64,000 nucleotides of DNA, from contig JAEWET010000028.1 of assembly GCA_023389195.1 (NCBI GenBank), positions 1-64,000 on the forward strand, read 5' to 3'. Positions 1-7,920 of the stretch are shown in pieces. The position numbers were made by a program, and so were the translations under genes. The DNA comes from Aliihoeflea sp023389195 (GTDB taxonomy: Bacteria > Pseudomonadota > Alphaproteobacteria > Rhizobiales > Rhizobiaceae). The notes under the pieces are model-generated. The model had not been told where the DNA came from, did no database searches, and saw only the letters and a list, made by a program, of their open reading frames with translations. Numbering within the stretch: the first letter of the stretch is position 1; each line of letters begins with the position of its first letter.

Positions 1-919
1 CCGGCAGGCCGGGCATCAGGCCGATGCCGAACAGCAGCGCCGCCGCCACCGACAGGGCGCGGGGATAGGCGCCGAGCTGGCCGAACACCGCCTCGTCGGT
101 GGAACCGCGCGTGCCGCCCTTCGAGACCACGAGGCCGGCCGAAAGCGACACGATGAGCGCCGGGATCTGCGTGGCGAGGCCATCGCCGACGGACAGCTTG
201 ACGAAGACGTCGGCCGAGGTGCCCATGTCCATGCCGTGGCGGGTGTAGCCGATGGCGATGCCGCCGACGATGTTGATCGCGGTGATCAGAAGCCCCGCGA
301 TGGCGTCGCCGCGGACGAATTTGGACGCGCCGTCCATCGCGCCGAAGAAGGAGCTTTCCTCCTCCAGCTCGCGGCGGCGGCGCTGGGCCTCCTTGTCGTC
401 GATCACGCCGGCCGAAAGGTCGGCGTCGATCGACATCTGCTTGCCGGGGATGGCGTCGAGGGTGAAGCGCGCGCCGACCTCGGCGATACGTGTCGCGCCC
501 TTGGTGATGACGATGAAGTTCACCACGATCAGGATCAGGAAGACGATCAGACCGATGACGAAATCGCCGGCCATGACGAGATTGGCAAAGCCGCCGATGA
601 CATGGCCGGCCGCGTGCGTGCCCTCGTTGCCGTGGGAAAGGATGACGCGCGTCGTCGCGATGTTGAGCGACAGGCGCAGCATGGTGACGATGAGAAGAAC
701 GGTCGGGAAGGCGGAGAATTCGAGCGGCCGCTGAATCCAGAGCGACACCATCAGGACGAGGACGGAGACGGCGATGGAAAAGGCGAGGCCGAGATCGATG
801 AGGAAGGCCGGGATCGGCAGGAACAGCACCGCCAGGATGACGATGATGCCGAAGGCAAAGCCGATGTCGCGACCATTGTTGCGAACCGGCGCCGCGCTTA
901 GTGCTTCGTTCATCGCCAT
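1..919 (-). CDS. flhA: Flagellar export gate protein FlhA (N-terminal part, cut by window edge)
   Basis: Inner-membrane component of the flagellar type III export gate. About 306 residues are visible from ATG at 919; the soluble C-terminal domain lies outside the window. Hydrophobic segments begin at about residue 17, and the FHIPEP-family cytoplasmic loop is clear (AIPGKQMSIDADL, then a charged stretch ending in DGASKFVRGDAIAG). A second in-frame ATG at 913 gives a start only two residues shorter. The gene follows fliQ but is separated by a 308-base gap holding a long palindrome, and it has its own copy of the shared flagellar promoter box (971-994), so it is probably transcribed independently of fliQ. 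fliR is expected just left of the window. Confidence 0.97.
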   Translation of the reverse strand, partial: MAMNEALSAAPVRNNGRDIGFAFGIIVILAVLFLPIPAFLIDLGLAFSIAVSVLVLMVSLWIQRPLEFSAFPTVLLIVTMLRLSLNIATTRVILSHGNEGTHAAGHVIGGFANLVMAGDFVIGLIVFLILIVVNFIVITKGATRIAEVGARFTLDAIPGKQMSIDADLSAGVIDDKEAQRRRRELEEESSFFGAMDGASKFVRGDAIAGLLITAINIVGGIAIGYTRHGMDMGTSADVFVKLSVGDGLATQIPALIVSLSAGLVVSKGGTRGSTDEAVFGQLGAYPRALSVAAALLFGIGLMPGLP

Positions 920-970
920 ACGAATCGTCCATGCCTGAAGCGGCCGCATGGCGACCGGGATGGCTGGACG

Positions 971-994
971 CTAGAGGATGAAGCTTGCGCGAAA
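971..994 (-). promoter_or_regulatory. Shared flagellar class II promoter box upstream of flhA
   Basis: Read on the minus strand: TTTCGCGCAAG, nine bases, CTAG; the CTAG lies 51 bases before the flhA start. The same box with the same nine-base gap precedes flgE, fliF, the DUF1217 operon and motA. It may be an activator site overlapping a -35 region with a TA-containing -10. Function is inferred from conservation of sequence, spacing and orientation. Confidence 0.7.
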
Positions 995-1046
995 GGTGCG
1001 GGGGATTTCGATCGGGTCTTCCGACTTGGCGGTGCGAGGCGGTCTT

Positions 1047-1227
1047 CGGATTTTTATCGAAGGGGACCCCCACCCTCTATCCCTCCCCACAAGGGGGAGG
1101 GAGGGCATCCACATCATGTCGACCCATCAGCGTGGAGCCTGGCTGAAGCCTTGGGTGCCACGCTGACGAACTCCCTCCCCCTTGTGGGGAGGGATAGAGG
1201 GTGGGGGTCCCCTTCGATAAAAATCCG
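1047..1227. repeat. Perfect 56-bp inverted repeat between fliQ and flhA
   Basis: The left arm 1047-1102 and right arm 1172-1227 are exact reverse complements over 56 bases, with a 69-base loop. The right arm ends at the base next to the fliQ stop codon. The arms carry the core CCCTCCCCACAAGGGGGAGG found again at 14952-15095 and, as a variant, at 50978-51118. In a transcript it would make a very stable hairpin likely to end or process the flgE-fliQ message. It fills most of the 308-base gap between flhA and fliQ; the rest holds the flhA promoter box. Confidence 0.9.
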
Positions 1228-1494
1228 TCAGAACCCGCTTTCGATGCGCTGGAAGATGACGGTGGAGAAGCTGGAAATCTGGGCGCCGACGAAGGGGCCG
1301 GTGAGGGCGACGGTCAGGAGGATCGCGACGATCTTCGGGACGAAGGTCAGGGTGATTTCCTGGACCTGCGTCAGCGCCTGAATCAACGCGATGCCGACGC
1401 CGACGGCCATGCCGACGACGACGGCCGGGCTCGACGCGACGAGCACCACCCAGATCGCGTATTGGACGATGTCGAGCGCGTCGGCTTCATTCAT
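1228..1494 (-). CDS. fliQ: Flagellar export gate protein FliQ
   Basis: Small inner-membrane subunit of the FliPQR export channel at the base of the flagellum. The 88-residue length is normal for FliQ, and two hydrophobic hairpin helices are visible (about residues 15-40 and 52-75), with the conserved pattern ALIQALTQVQEITLTFVPKI between them. It follows flgD by 15 bases at the end of the flgE-flgK-flgL-flaF-flbT-flgD-fliQ run, as in other rhizobial flagellar clusters. The stop codon abuts a perfect palindrome that may act as the operon terminator. Confidence 0.97.
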   Translation of the reverse strand: MNEADALDIVQYAIWVVLVASSPAVVVGMAVGVGIALIQALTQVQEITLTFVPKIVAILLTVALTGPFVGAQISSFSTVIFQRIESGF

Positions 1495-1509
1495 GGCGTT
1501 CGGGCCGGA

Positions 1510-1902
1510 TCAGCGAATGGTGACGCCCGGCAGGATAGGGATCTGGCCGCCGGATTCCAATACGGCGACGACGCCGTCGGAATAGAGCTTGATCTCCTTG
1601 ACCTTGCCGGTGACCGAGCCGTCATGGCTGACGACCTCGCGGCCGATGAGGCCGCTGGCCTGCGAAAGCGCGGAGGCCTGAAGGATGTCGTCGAGCTTCT
1701 TGTTCATCTGCACCTGCTGCTCGACCTGGCTGAAGGTCGCGAGCTGGGCGACGTATTCGGTCGATTCCATCGGTGCGGTCGGGTCCTGATTCTTCATCTG
1801 CGCGACGAGGAGCTTCAGGAAGGATTCGTAGTCGACGCTGGCCGCACTGGTGGCGCTGGTCGGGCTCGCCTGGCTGGCGCTGGTCAGGGCTGCAACGTTC
1901 AT
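1510..1902 (-). CDS. flgD: Hook-cap protein FlgD, short rhizobial form
   Basis: Scaffold that caps the growing hook and directs FlgE assembly. The N-terminal FlgD signature is clear: DYESFLKLLVAQMKNQDP followed by MESTEYVAQLATFSQVEQQVQMNKKLD. With ATG at 1902 the protein has 130 residues, well short of the enteric form (about 230), and lacks most of the C-terminal Tudor/Fn3-like part; short forms are usual in this group. This start lies 4 bases after the flbT stop; an earlier in-frame ATG at 1941 lies inside flbT and is less likely. Confidence 0.95.
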   Translation of the reverse strand: MNVAALTSASQASPTSATSAASVDYESFLKLLVAQMKNQDPTAPMESTEYVAQLATFSQVEQQVQMNKKLDDILQASALSQASGLIGREVVSHDGSVTGKVKEIKLYSDGVVAVLESGGQIPILPGVTIR

Positions 1903-1906
1903 CGCG

Positions 1907-2350
1907 TCATTCTCCGGCGAGCAATTGGGGTTCGGGCGCACGGCGCACCGGCAGAGGCGTGGCGCCGAGGATGGCGTCCTCGCGGGGGAACAGGCCGCGC
2001 AGCATCTTCATCGCCTCGTAGACCTGACCTTCGGCGACGAGCTGGTCGATCTGCTTCAGATCGGCCTTGATGGCGTCGGAGGAGAAGGAGTCGATCAGGC
2101 GCGGCAGCGACTTGCGGAACATGGAGCGCGCGTCGTCGGCTTCCTGCGGGCTGATCAGCATGATCTGCACGATGAAATAGAGCTGGCGCAGCGGCGTCAC
2201 CGCCGCCTCGGGCTGCATGACGTGGTTCTCGAGCAGGAACTGCACGTCGTTCATGAATTCCAGCGAGACCTTGCGGTCGGTCCGGATCACGGCGCCGTTG
2301 ACGTAGATCTTTTCGCCGGGCTTCAGCGTGATCTTCAAGGTGTTCTTCAT
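1907..2350 (-). CDS. flbT: Flagellin synthesis regulator FlbT
   Basis: RNA-binding post-transcriptional regulator of flagellin synthesis; in Caulobacter FlbT acts on the flagellin mRNA leader, while in Brucella FlbT is reported as an activator. The 147 residues match the family, including KNTLKITLKPGEKIYVNGAVIRTDRK at the N terminus and FLLENHVMQPEAAVTPLRQLYFIVQIMLI in the middle. It overlaps flaF by 4 bases (ATGA), so the two are translationally coupled. The pair flaF-flbT is characteristic of alphaproteobacterial lateral/peritrichous flagellar loci. Confidence 0.96.
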   Translation of the reverse strand: MKNTLKITLKPGEKIYVNGAVIRTDRKVSLEFMNDVQFLLENHVMQPEAAVTPLRQLYFIVQIMLISPQEADDARSMFRKSLPRLIDSFSSDAIKADLKQIDQLVAEGQVYEAMKMLRGLFPREDAILGATPLPVRRAPEPQLLAGE

Positions 2351-2694
2351 TGCAGGCCGTCCCGGATGATTTCCGAGACCTCGATCAGGCCGTCGAAATT
2401 TTCCGAGCGACCCTGGCGGACTTCCTCGCCCTCGCGCAGCAGCCAGAGGCCGATGGAAATGAGGTTGGCGCGCAATTCCTTGGGCAGCGCGTTCTCGGCC
2501 GAGCCCAGATCCTCGATGAAGGACGTCCAGACGCGGTTCATGAAGTAGATCGCCTCGATGGACTTCATCGAGCGCGTGCCGGCGTCGCGGGCTTCGACCA
2601 GGAGGTCGATCGATCGGGCGAGCACCTGCTTCTCGCGGTCGCGGGCATCCGCGACGGAATCTGTCTGAATGTCTGCGTAAGCGAACTGGTACAT
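2347..2694 (-). CDS. flaF: Flagellar biosynthesis regulator FlaF
   Basis: FlaF works with FlbT in flagellin production; it has been described as a flagellin secretion chaperone or regulator in alphaproteobacteria. The 115 residues match the family, opening with MYQFAYADI and containing the conserved MNRVWTSFIEDLGSAENALPKELRANLISIGLWLL. It lies 37 bases downstream of flgL and overlaps flbT by 4 bases. It is probably translated from the flgE-flgK-flgL message. Confidence 0.95.
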   Translation of the reverse strand: MYQFAYADIQTDSVADARDREKQVLARSIDLLVEARDAGTRSMKSIEAIYFMNRVWTSFIEDLGSAENALPKELRANLISIGLWLLREGEEVRQGRSENFDGLIEVSEIIRDGLQ

Positions 2695-2731
2695 CAGCAG
2701 GCCGATCTTTCTGTGCGGGTGATGTGGGTCA

Positions 2732-3757
2732 TCAGGACATGAACCTGAGCAGGGAGAGCTGCTGGATGCGTGCCGTCAGGGTGTAGGAGGTCTCGACCTG
2801 CGCCAGCAGCGACGTCAGCCGCGTGCTGGCCTCGAACGGGTCGACGCCGACCATGTCGATCTGGGTGCGCTTGAACAGGTCGACCTGCGTCGTCAGACGG
2901 TCATTGGCCTGGGAGACCCGGTTCTGGGCAAGGCCGACCTCGGACTGGATGGATGTCAGGCTCTCGATCGCGCCGCCCGTCAGGCTGATAGCCTTTTCAG
3001 TGAGCAGGCGCTTGGCGTCCGGGTCCATGTCGCGATCGACCAGCCCGACGACGATCGCCGCCGCCATCGCAAGCTGGCGGATGCCGCCTTCGTTGGCAGA
3101 GACCGAGGTCTTCGCGGTCTCGCTCAGCGCGATCCGGCTCTGGATGGTCTCGTCGCTGGCCTGCGACCAGTTCACGTTCCAGTTGTCGATGATCTGCGTT
3201 TCGGCTGCGGCAAGGAAATCCGTCATTTGGTCAAAATCGATCGGGCCGGGGCCGGTGAAGTGCGATGCGGCCAGCGTCTCGAAGTTGATCCGCGCGTCCG
3301 AATCCGGATCGGTGAAGTCGGCGAGCGGGCGCACGTCGGTGTTGGTGCCCGCGAAAATGTAGCCGCCGTCGATCGTGGCATTGAACATGGCGTTCATCGT
3401 CGTCAGGACCGACATGCCCTGCGTGCGCGGGACGGCCGGTTCGAGCGCGCCGTTGAGCATCGTGGTCAGCGTTCCGAGCATCTGCTGCGCGATCTCGCGG
3501 GTCTCGCCGAGCGCTTCCTGCGTCGCGTCGAGCCGGGTCGTGACCATGCCATTGGTGCTCTTGATGTTGTCCAGCCGGGCGATGTCGCGGTCGAGCGAGA
3601 CCGAGTGGCCGGTGCGTACGCCCAGGTGCAGGCCGCGGTCGGCGACCTGGCCGGTCGTCACTTCCTTCTCGGCCCGGATCATTTCGGCCTGGGCGCGCGC
3701 CATTTGCAGGCGAAGCGCCTGGCTGACCGCATTGGAGGAAACGGACATCGCCTTCAT
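2732..3757 (-). CDS. flgL: Hook-filament junction protein FlgL
   Basis: Second hook-filament junction protein (HAP3), exported through the flagellar channel and placed between FlgK and the flagellin filament. The 341-residue length fits. The N-terminal flagellin-like helix (VSQALRLQMARAQAEMIRAEKEVTTGQVADRG region) and the C-terminal coiled-coil helix (VDLFKRTQIDMVGVDPFEASTRLTSLLAQVETSYTLTARI region) are the paired segments that form the D0/D1 bundle. The start may be Met1 (3757) or Met4 (3748). Only 4 bases separate it from the flgK stop. Confidence 0.95.
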   Translation of the reverse strand: MKAMSVSSNAVSQALRLQMARAQAEMIRAEKEVTTGQVADRGLHLGVRTGHSVSLDRDIARLDNIKSTNGMVTTRLDATQEALGETREIAQQMLGTLTTMLNGALEPAVPRTQGMSVLTTMNAMFNATIDGGYIFAGTNTDVRPLADFTDPDSDARINFETLAASHFTGPGPIDFDQMTDFLAAAETQIIDNWNVNWSQASDETIQSRIALSETAKTSVSANEGGIRQLAMAAAIVVGLVDRDMDPDAKRLLTEKAISLTGGAIESLTSIQSEVGLAQNRVSQANDRLTTQVDLFKRTQIDMVGVDPFEASTRLTSLLAQVETSYTLTARIQQLSLLRFMS

Positions 3758-3761
3758 GGGA

Positions 3762-5174
3762 CTACCTAACCGTCGCCATCAGCGTTGACAGCATATCGTT
3801 GGCGACCTGCATCAGCTTTGCGGAGGCCGCATAGGACTGTTCGAGTTCGAGCAGTTTGGCGAGTTCGTCGTCGATGTTGACGCCGGTCTTGTTGGACAGC
3901 GCCTCGGACGTGCGGGCGAGCGTCGCGCTCTTCTTTTCGGCGGCGACGGAGGAAAGCTGGCGCTGGCTTTCAAGCCAGGAGATCGACGCGGTGGCGTAGG
4001 CAGACAGGCTGCGTGCGCCTTCAATGCCGCCATCTGTCGAAAAGGTCCGGTCGGCGTCGAAACCGTCCATGAGTCTGGTAATCTGACCGGTGAAGCTAGC
4101 TTCGGGCGTGCCGGGGGGTGGCACGGGATTCAAAGAACCGTCGGCACCATCACGAATGGCGTGGGGGTTCGTGACGTAGTCTTGGTTGACGATCAGCGTT
4201 CCGGCCGTCTCCGGGGCTGACGCAAAGGTGAATAGTCCGTTGACGCGGGGCGGGCCTTCAGCCTCTTTGAAGCTATCGACGAGCGCGCGCGCGATTTCGT
4301 CGAGCTGGTTCTGCATCTGCGGCGCGACGGTGTCGCGAAGCTGGAGCAGGCCGGCGATGTTGCCGCCGGCGTCGGTGTCGCCGCCCTGGCCGGCCGCGAG
4401 CGGCACGCCGTCGATATAGACCTGGTTGCCCGACTGGCCCGCGAGCAGCATCGGCGAGGGCTCGAAGGTCGCCTTGCGGGCGACGGTTTCGAACAGGGTG
4501 ACGCCGTCCTTGGTGAAGATCACCATGTCGCTGTCGCCGCGCAACTGCGTGGTGATGGGCACGATTTCGGAGATCTGCTTGACGATGCCGTCGCGCAGGT
4601 CGAGCGATTCGGATGCGTCGCGGCCGAGGCGCGTCGCGGTCATGACGTCGGTGTTGATCTTTTCGAGGTCGGCCAGCAGCGAGTTCAGCTTGTCAACCGA
4701 CTGCTCGATCTCTCCGTCGGCGTCCGTGCGCAACTGCTGGATGGCGGTCGTGCCGCCATTGAGCGCACGCACCATGTCGCCGGCCGAGTTGACGACGTTG
4801 ACCGCAAGGCTGCGGTCACCGGGCGCTGCGGAATAGGTCTGCAACGCCATCTGCAATTCGCCCATGCGCATGGCGGGCGAGGTTGAATTTTCCACGCCGT
4901 TGACCGAGAGGCTCAACCGCTCGTAGCCGGTCGCCAGCGTGTTCTGCGCGTGCCAGACGGACAGGGCGTCCGAGTTCTGGCGCATCAGCGCGGCGTCGGC
5001 CGCGCGGGTGATCGAGACCACGCGCGCGCCGGGGGCGGTGCTGGCGAGCACCGCCTGACGCCGCGTGTAGTCGGTGTTGTATGCGTTGGTGATGTTGCGG
5101 GAAACGACACTCGTCTGCCGTGACGTGTTGGTCAGCGACGACTGCGCGGTGTTCAGGACAGACGATAGTGACAT
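3762..5174 (-). CDS. flgK: Hook-filament junction protein FlgK
   Basis: First junction protein (HAP1) linking hook to filament. The N terminus (SSVLNTAQSSLTNTSRQTSVVSRNITNAYNTDYTRR region) is the usual rod/hook/HAP motif with the NI.N....Y.R pattern, and the C terminus repeats the amphipathic helix (GVNIDDELAKLLELEQSYAASAKLMQVANDMLSTLM region). The 470 residues are somewhat short against enteric FlgK (about 550), from a reduced central domain. It lies between flgE and flgL in the same operon. Confidence 0.96.
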   Translation of the reverse strand: MSLSSVLNTAQSSLTNTSRQTSVVSRNITNAYNTDYTRRQAVLASTAPGARVVSITRAADAALMRQNSDALSVWHAQNTLATGYERLSLSVNGVENSTSPAMRMGELQMALQTYSAAPGDRSLAVNVVNSAGDMVRALNGGTTAIQQLRTDADGEIEQSVDKLNSLLADLEKINTDVMTATRLGRDASESLDLRDGIVKQISEIVPITTQLRGDSDMVIFTKDGVTLFETVARKATFEPSPMLLAGQSGNQVYIDGVPLAAGQGGDTDAGGNIAGLLQLRDTVAPQMQNQLDEIARALVDSFKEAEGPPRVNGLFTFASAPETAGTLIVNQDYVTNPHAIRDGADGSLNPVPPPGTPEASFTGQITRLMDGFDADRTFSTDGGIEGARSLSAYATASISWLESQRQLSSVAAEKKSATLARTSEALSNKTGVNIDDELAKLLELEQSYAASAKLMQVANDMLSTLMATVR

Positions 5175-5205
5175 TTCCCACTTCAGCCGGGCACGACGCC
5201 CGGTC

Positions 5206-6465
5206 CTAACGCTTCAGGTTGACCAGGACGTCCAGAAGGTCTGCACCCGTCTGGAAGACTTTCGAGTTTGCCGTGTAGTTGCGCTGCGATTCGATCATGC
5301 TCGTCAGCTCCTCGGCGATGTCGACATTGGAGCCTTCGAGGGCGCCAGCGACGATTTCGCCGAAGTTCGAGGTGGTCGCGACGCCGATCGTCATGCCGCC
5401 CGAGCCGTTGTTGGCCTGGTAGACGTTGCCGGGCAGCGTCGTCAGCCGGTCCGGGCTGGTGACGGTGGCGATCGGGATGCGGAAGAGGTTGATGACTGAG
5501 CCGTTCTTGTTCAGCGCGGAGACCATGCCGTCGAGATCGATCGAAATCTCGTCGAAGCCGCCGGTGCCGCTGCCGTTCACGGCAGGCGCGCGGGCGGTAT
5601 AATCGGCCGCGAGCGACTGGGTGCCGGCGAGCGACAGGGTGAAGGGTCCGCCGTTCGGGATGTCGAACTGGACGTTGGCATTTGCGGGATCGAGAAGCGC
5701 GCCGTTGGCGGTGCTGAACTCGATCGTCTCCGTGACGTCGTTCAACGGACCCGAGGAATAGGGGAACCCGCCATTTGCCGGATCGGCAGTGCTCGCGTCA
5801 TAGGCAGCGACTTCCCACTCGTTGTCGCCGGGGCCAACCTTGGTGAAATAGAGGTCGATGATCCGTTCCTCACCGAGGCCGGTGTAGACGGTCATCGAGG
5901 TCTTGCCGCTGAACTGGGCGCCGACGACGTTGTCGCTGGCACGCGAGCCAGCAGGAACGTTCTCCGCCAGCGCCGGAAGGTTCGGCGAAAAGGCGCCTTC
6001 GGTGGAGGGCGAGGCGGTGAGGCCGGTGGACGAGATCGAGACGACCTGAAGATCGTCCGGCGTCAGGCCGGCGGCCATGTTGGTGGTGCCGAGAAGATAG
6101 AAGCCGGCGGCGTTGACGAGACGGCCCTGCGCGTCGGGCACGAAGGAGCCGGCGCGGGTCATGAACTGGTCGCCGGCGGCGTTCTGCACGAGGAAGAAGC
6201 CGTCACCCTGGATCGCGATGTCGGTGGTCGACGAGGTGAACTGGAGCAGGCCCTGATCGGCGATCGAGTTGCGCACGGTCGTCTTGACCGCGCCCGACGA
6301 ATAGGTGCCGTTTTCGCTCGGCAGGATCAGAGCCGAAAATTCCGTATAGGCGCGCTTGTAGCCCATGGTGCCCGAATTGGCGATGTTGTCCGCCACCGTG
6401 CCCAGACGGTTCGACTGCGCATTCATACCCGACACGCCCGTGCGCATCATTCCGTAAAGGCTCAT
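5206..6465 (-). CDS. flgE: Flagellar hook protein FlgE
   Basis: Structural subunit of the hook, polymerised under the FlgD cap with length set by FliK. The 419-residue protein shows the N-terminal rod/hook motif (SGMNAQSNRLGTVADNIANSGTMGYKR region), the LQFTSSTTDIAIQGDGFF segment of FlgE/F/G proteins, and the C-terminal SNVDIAEELTSMIESQRNYTANSKVFQT motif. It is first in the flgE-flgK-flgL-flaF-flbT-flgD-fliQ run and is preceded by a clear copy of the shared flagellar promoter box at 6505-6528. The rod/hook motifs at both ends are intact. Confidence 0.97.
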   Translation of the reverse strand: MSLYGMMRTGVSGMNAQSNRLGTVADNIANSGTMGYKRAYTEFSALILPSENGTYSSGAVKTTVRNSIADQGLLQFTSSTTDIAIQGDGFFLVQNAAGDQFMTRAGSFVPDAQGRLVNAAGFYLLGTTNMAAGLTPDDLQVVSISSTGLTASPSTEGAFSPNLPALAENVPAGSRASDNVVGAQFSGKTSMTVYTGLGEERIIDLYFTKVGPGDNEWEVAAYDASTADPANGGFPYSSGPLNDVTETIEFSTANGALLDPANANVQFDIPNGGPFTLSLAGTQSLAADYTARAPAVNGSGTGGFDEISIDLDGMVSALNKNGSVINLFRIPIATVTSPDRLTTLPGNVYQANNGSGGMTIGVATTSNFGEIVAGALEGSNVDIAEELTSMIESQRNYTANSKVFQTGADLLDVLVNLKR

Positions 6466-6504
6466 TCCGGTCTCCCCGAGGTTCGCGATCTGCCTTCGGC
6501 GAGG

Positions 6505-6528
6505 ATAGGCGAGATGTCTTGCGCGAGG
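6505..6528 (-). promoter_or_regulatory. Shared flagellar class II promoter box upstream of flgE
   Basis: Minus strand reading: CCTCGCGCAAG, nine bases, CTAT, with the CTAT 39 bases before the flgE ATG. Same design as the boxes before flhA, fliF, the DUF1217 operon and motA. It lies in the 99-base gap after the rem gene, so flgE need not depend on rem read-through. Confidence 0.7.
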
Positions 6529-6564
6529 CTGGCGGTCCGGTTCGTTTCGGGCGCCTGCCTCATC

Positions 6565-7233
6565 TCAACCGACGAGCTGGTAGCCGAGGAAGCGCTTGGA
6601 ATCGATCGGGTCCGCGCCCAGCTTCTCGCGCAGCTTCTTGCGCAGCTTCGAGATGTGGCTTTCCACGACGTTCTCCTCGACATCCTCGTCGAAGACGCCA
6701 TAGATCGCGTTGAAAATCTGCGTCTTGGTGACCCGGCGGCCGCCATTGCACGCCAGATATTCCAGGATGCGACGCTCGCGGCGCGGCAGCGGCAGCGGCT
6801 GGCCGGCGACCTGCGGGTCGCGGCCGTCGAGGAAGATGCGAAGCTGGCCGATATCGGTGAACGTCGCCTCGTCCTGCGCGCGGCGACGGATCGCGGCGAT
6901 GCGGGCGAGGATCTCGCGGATGTGGATCGGCTTGCGAACCACGTCGTCGACGCCGGCCTCGAAGAGCTTCAGCGTGTTTTCCAGAGAGGGCTGTTCCGAC
7001 AGTGCGATGACCGGCGCGCTCGTCCGGTCGCGAATGCGGGCCGGCGACGCGATCTCGGTGTCGCAATCCCCCAGGAGAACCGCGCGCACCGCGCCGATGT
7101 CCTCGTCCGCCGCGCTTTCGACCCACTCGCCGAATTCACGCGCGCCGAAGCCGACGCTCGCGACACCTTCCCGGTTGAAAAGGGAGTGGTAGCCGTCCTT
7201 CACAAGGTCGCGCTCGTCCACGATCACGATCAT
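6565..7233 (-). CDS. rem: OmpR-type flagellar transcription activator (Rem/FtcR)
   Basis: Two-domain regulator of 222 residues. The N-terminal receiver-like domain (about 1-115; MIVIVDERDLV start, VIALSE, GVDDVVRKPI) is degenerate in its acidic pocket, and the C-terminal winged helix (about 125-222) carries LPLPRRERRILEYLACNGGR and VVESHISKLRKKL. Known homologues are Rem of Sinorhizobium meliloti, which activates class II flagellar genes under VisNR control, and FtcR of Brucella, which acts on fliF. Its place between the transglycosylase gene and flgE matches Brucella. No histidine kinase gene is adjacent, so it is an orphan regulator. Confidence 0.93.
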   Translation of the reverse strand: MIVIVDERDLVKDGYHSLFNREGVASVGFGAREFGEWVESAADEDIGAVRAVLLGDCDTEIASPARIRDRTSAPVIALSEQPSLENTLKLFEAGVDDVVRKPIHIREILARIAAIRRRAQDEATFTDIGQLRIFLDGRDPQVAGQPLPLPRRERRILEYLACNGGRRVTKTQIFNAIYGVFDEDVEENVVESHISKLRKKLREKLGADPIDSKRFLGYQLVG

Positions 7234-7269
7234 TGGCCGCCCCCCGAATCAGTTAAGTAATATCGTGTG

Positions 7270-7292
7270 TTATGGTTAACGCTTCATGCGAA
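7270..7292 (-). promoter_or_regulatory. Possible degenerate copy of the flagellar box upstream of rem
   Basis: Minus strand reading gives TTCGC, 14 bases, ATAA, exactly the spacing seen at fliF (TTCGC, 14 bases, ATAA), but the CAAG half is altered (ATGAAG). The ATAA lies 36 bases before the rem ATG. It could be the rem promoter with weak or no activator binding, or chance. Confidence 0.3.
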
Positions 7293-7350
7293 TCACGCAC
7301 AACCACGAATTCTTGTAGGTCAGAATTGGGGATTCGATTCCGGGGGTGGT

Positions 7351-7920
7351 TCAGGGGTCGCAGAACTGCCTTGCTTCGGGGGTCCAGCGGCCGAATCCGG
7401 TGGCGACCATATTGGTGATCACGCGGCACACATAGCGCTTTTGCGCGGGGTCGTTGTCCGGCCCGGCATGGTAGCGGGCGACGGCGATCGACCAGCTCTC
7501 GTGGCGCCCCTTCAGCTCGACGAGAAAGCGGGCGGCGTAGTCGACGTTGCGGGCGGGCTCCAGCATCTGGCCGACCGAGGCGAACTTCTCGCCGTGCCAG
7601 CGGTGGTTGATCTGCATGCAGCCGAGATCGATGAGGCGCGCACCGTCCTGTTTGGCGGCTGCGAAGCGACGGACGGCGTCGGCCGACGAGGCGGCGAAGA
7701 CGGCCTTGCCTTCGATGTTCATCGCGTAGGGCTGCATCGAGCCCTTCCGTCCGGTCTCGGTGAGGCCGACGGCATAGAGGATGCCGGCGGGAATGTCGTA
7801 GCGGTCGGCCGCGCGCAGAATCTCGACCTCGCACGCATTGGCGAAGGCGGGAAATGCGGGAAGCGAAAAGGCGGCGACGCTAGATATAAACGCCGCGGCT
7901 GCCCTGGCTTTCGCCCGCAT
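7351..7920 (-). CDS. Lytic transglycosylase-like protein of the flagellar locus
   Basis: Likely periplasmic SLT-type murein hydrolase that opens peptidoglycan for the flagellar rod, the job done by the muramidase domain of FlgJ in enterics and by SltF in Rhodobacter. With ATG at 7920 (189 residues) the protein opens with a signal peptide (RAKARAAAAFISSVAAFSL, cleavage near FANA). The catalytic-Glu region reads GILYAVGLTETGRKG, followed by the lysozyme-like LIDLGCMQINHRWHG and NVDYAARFLVEL motifs. The start overlaps the end of fliK by 41 bases. An upstream in-frame ATG at 7998 would destroy the signal peptide. No separate FlgJ gene is present in the window. Confidence 0.88.
   Translation of the reverse strand: MRAKARAAAAFISSVAAFSLPAFPAFANACEVEILRAADRYDIPAGILYAVGLTETGRKGSMQPYAMNIEGKAVFAASSADAVRRFAAAKQDGARLIDLGCMQINHRWHGEKFASVGQMLEPARNVDYAARFLVELKGRHESWSIAVARYHAGPDNDPAQKRYVCRVITNMVATGFGRWTPEARQFCDP

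Noticed and set aside
236..901. Long open frames on the plus strand over flhA
   Set aside because: The minus strand encodes clear FlhA; the plus-strand peptide is Asp/Arg-rich with no recognisable domain, a typical GC-rich shadow.
1201..2070. 289-residue plus-strand open frame over fliQ, flgD and flbT
   Set aside because: Low-complexity charged shadow over three well-conserved genes on the other strand.
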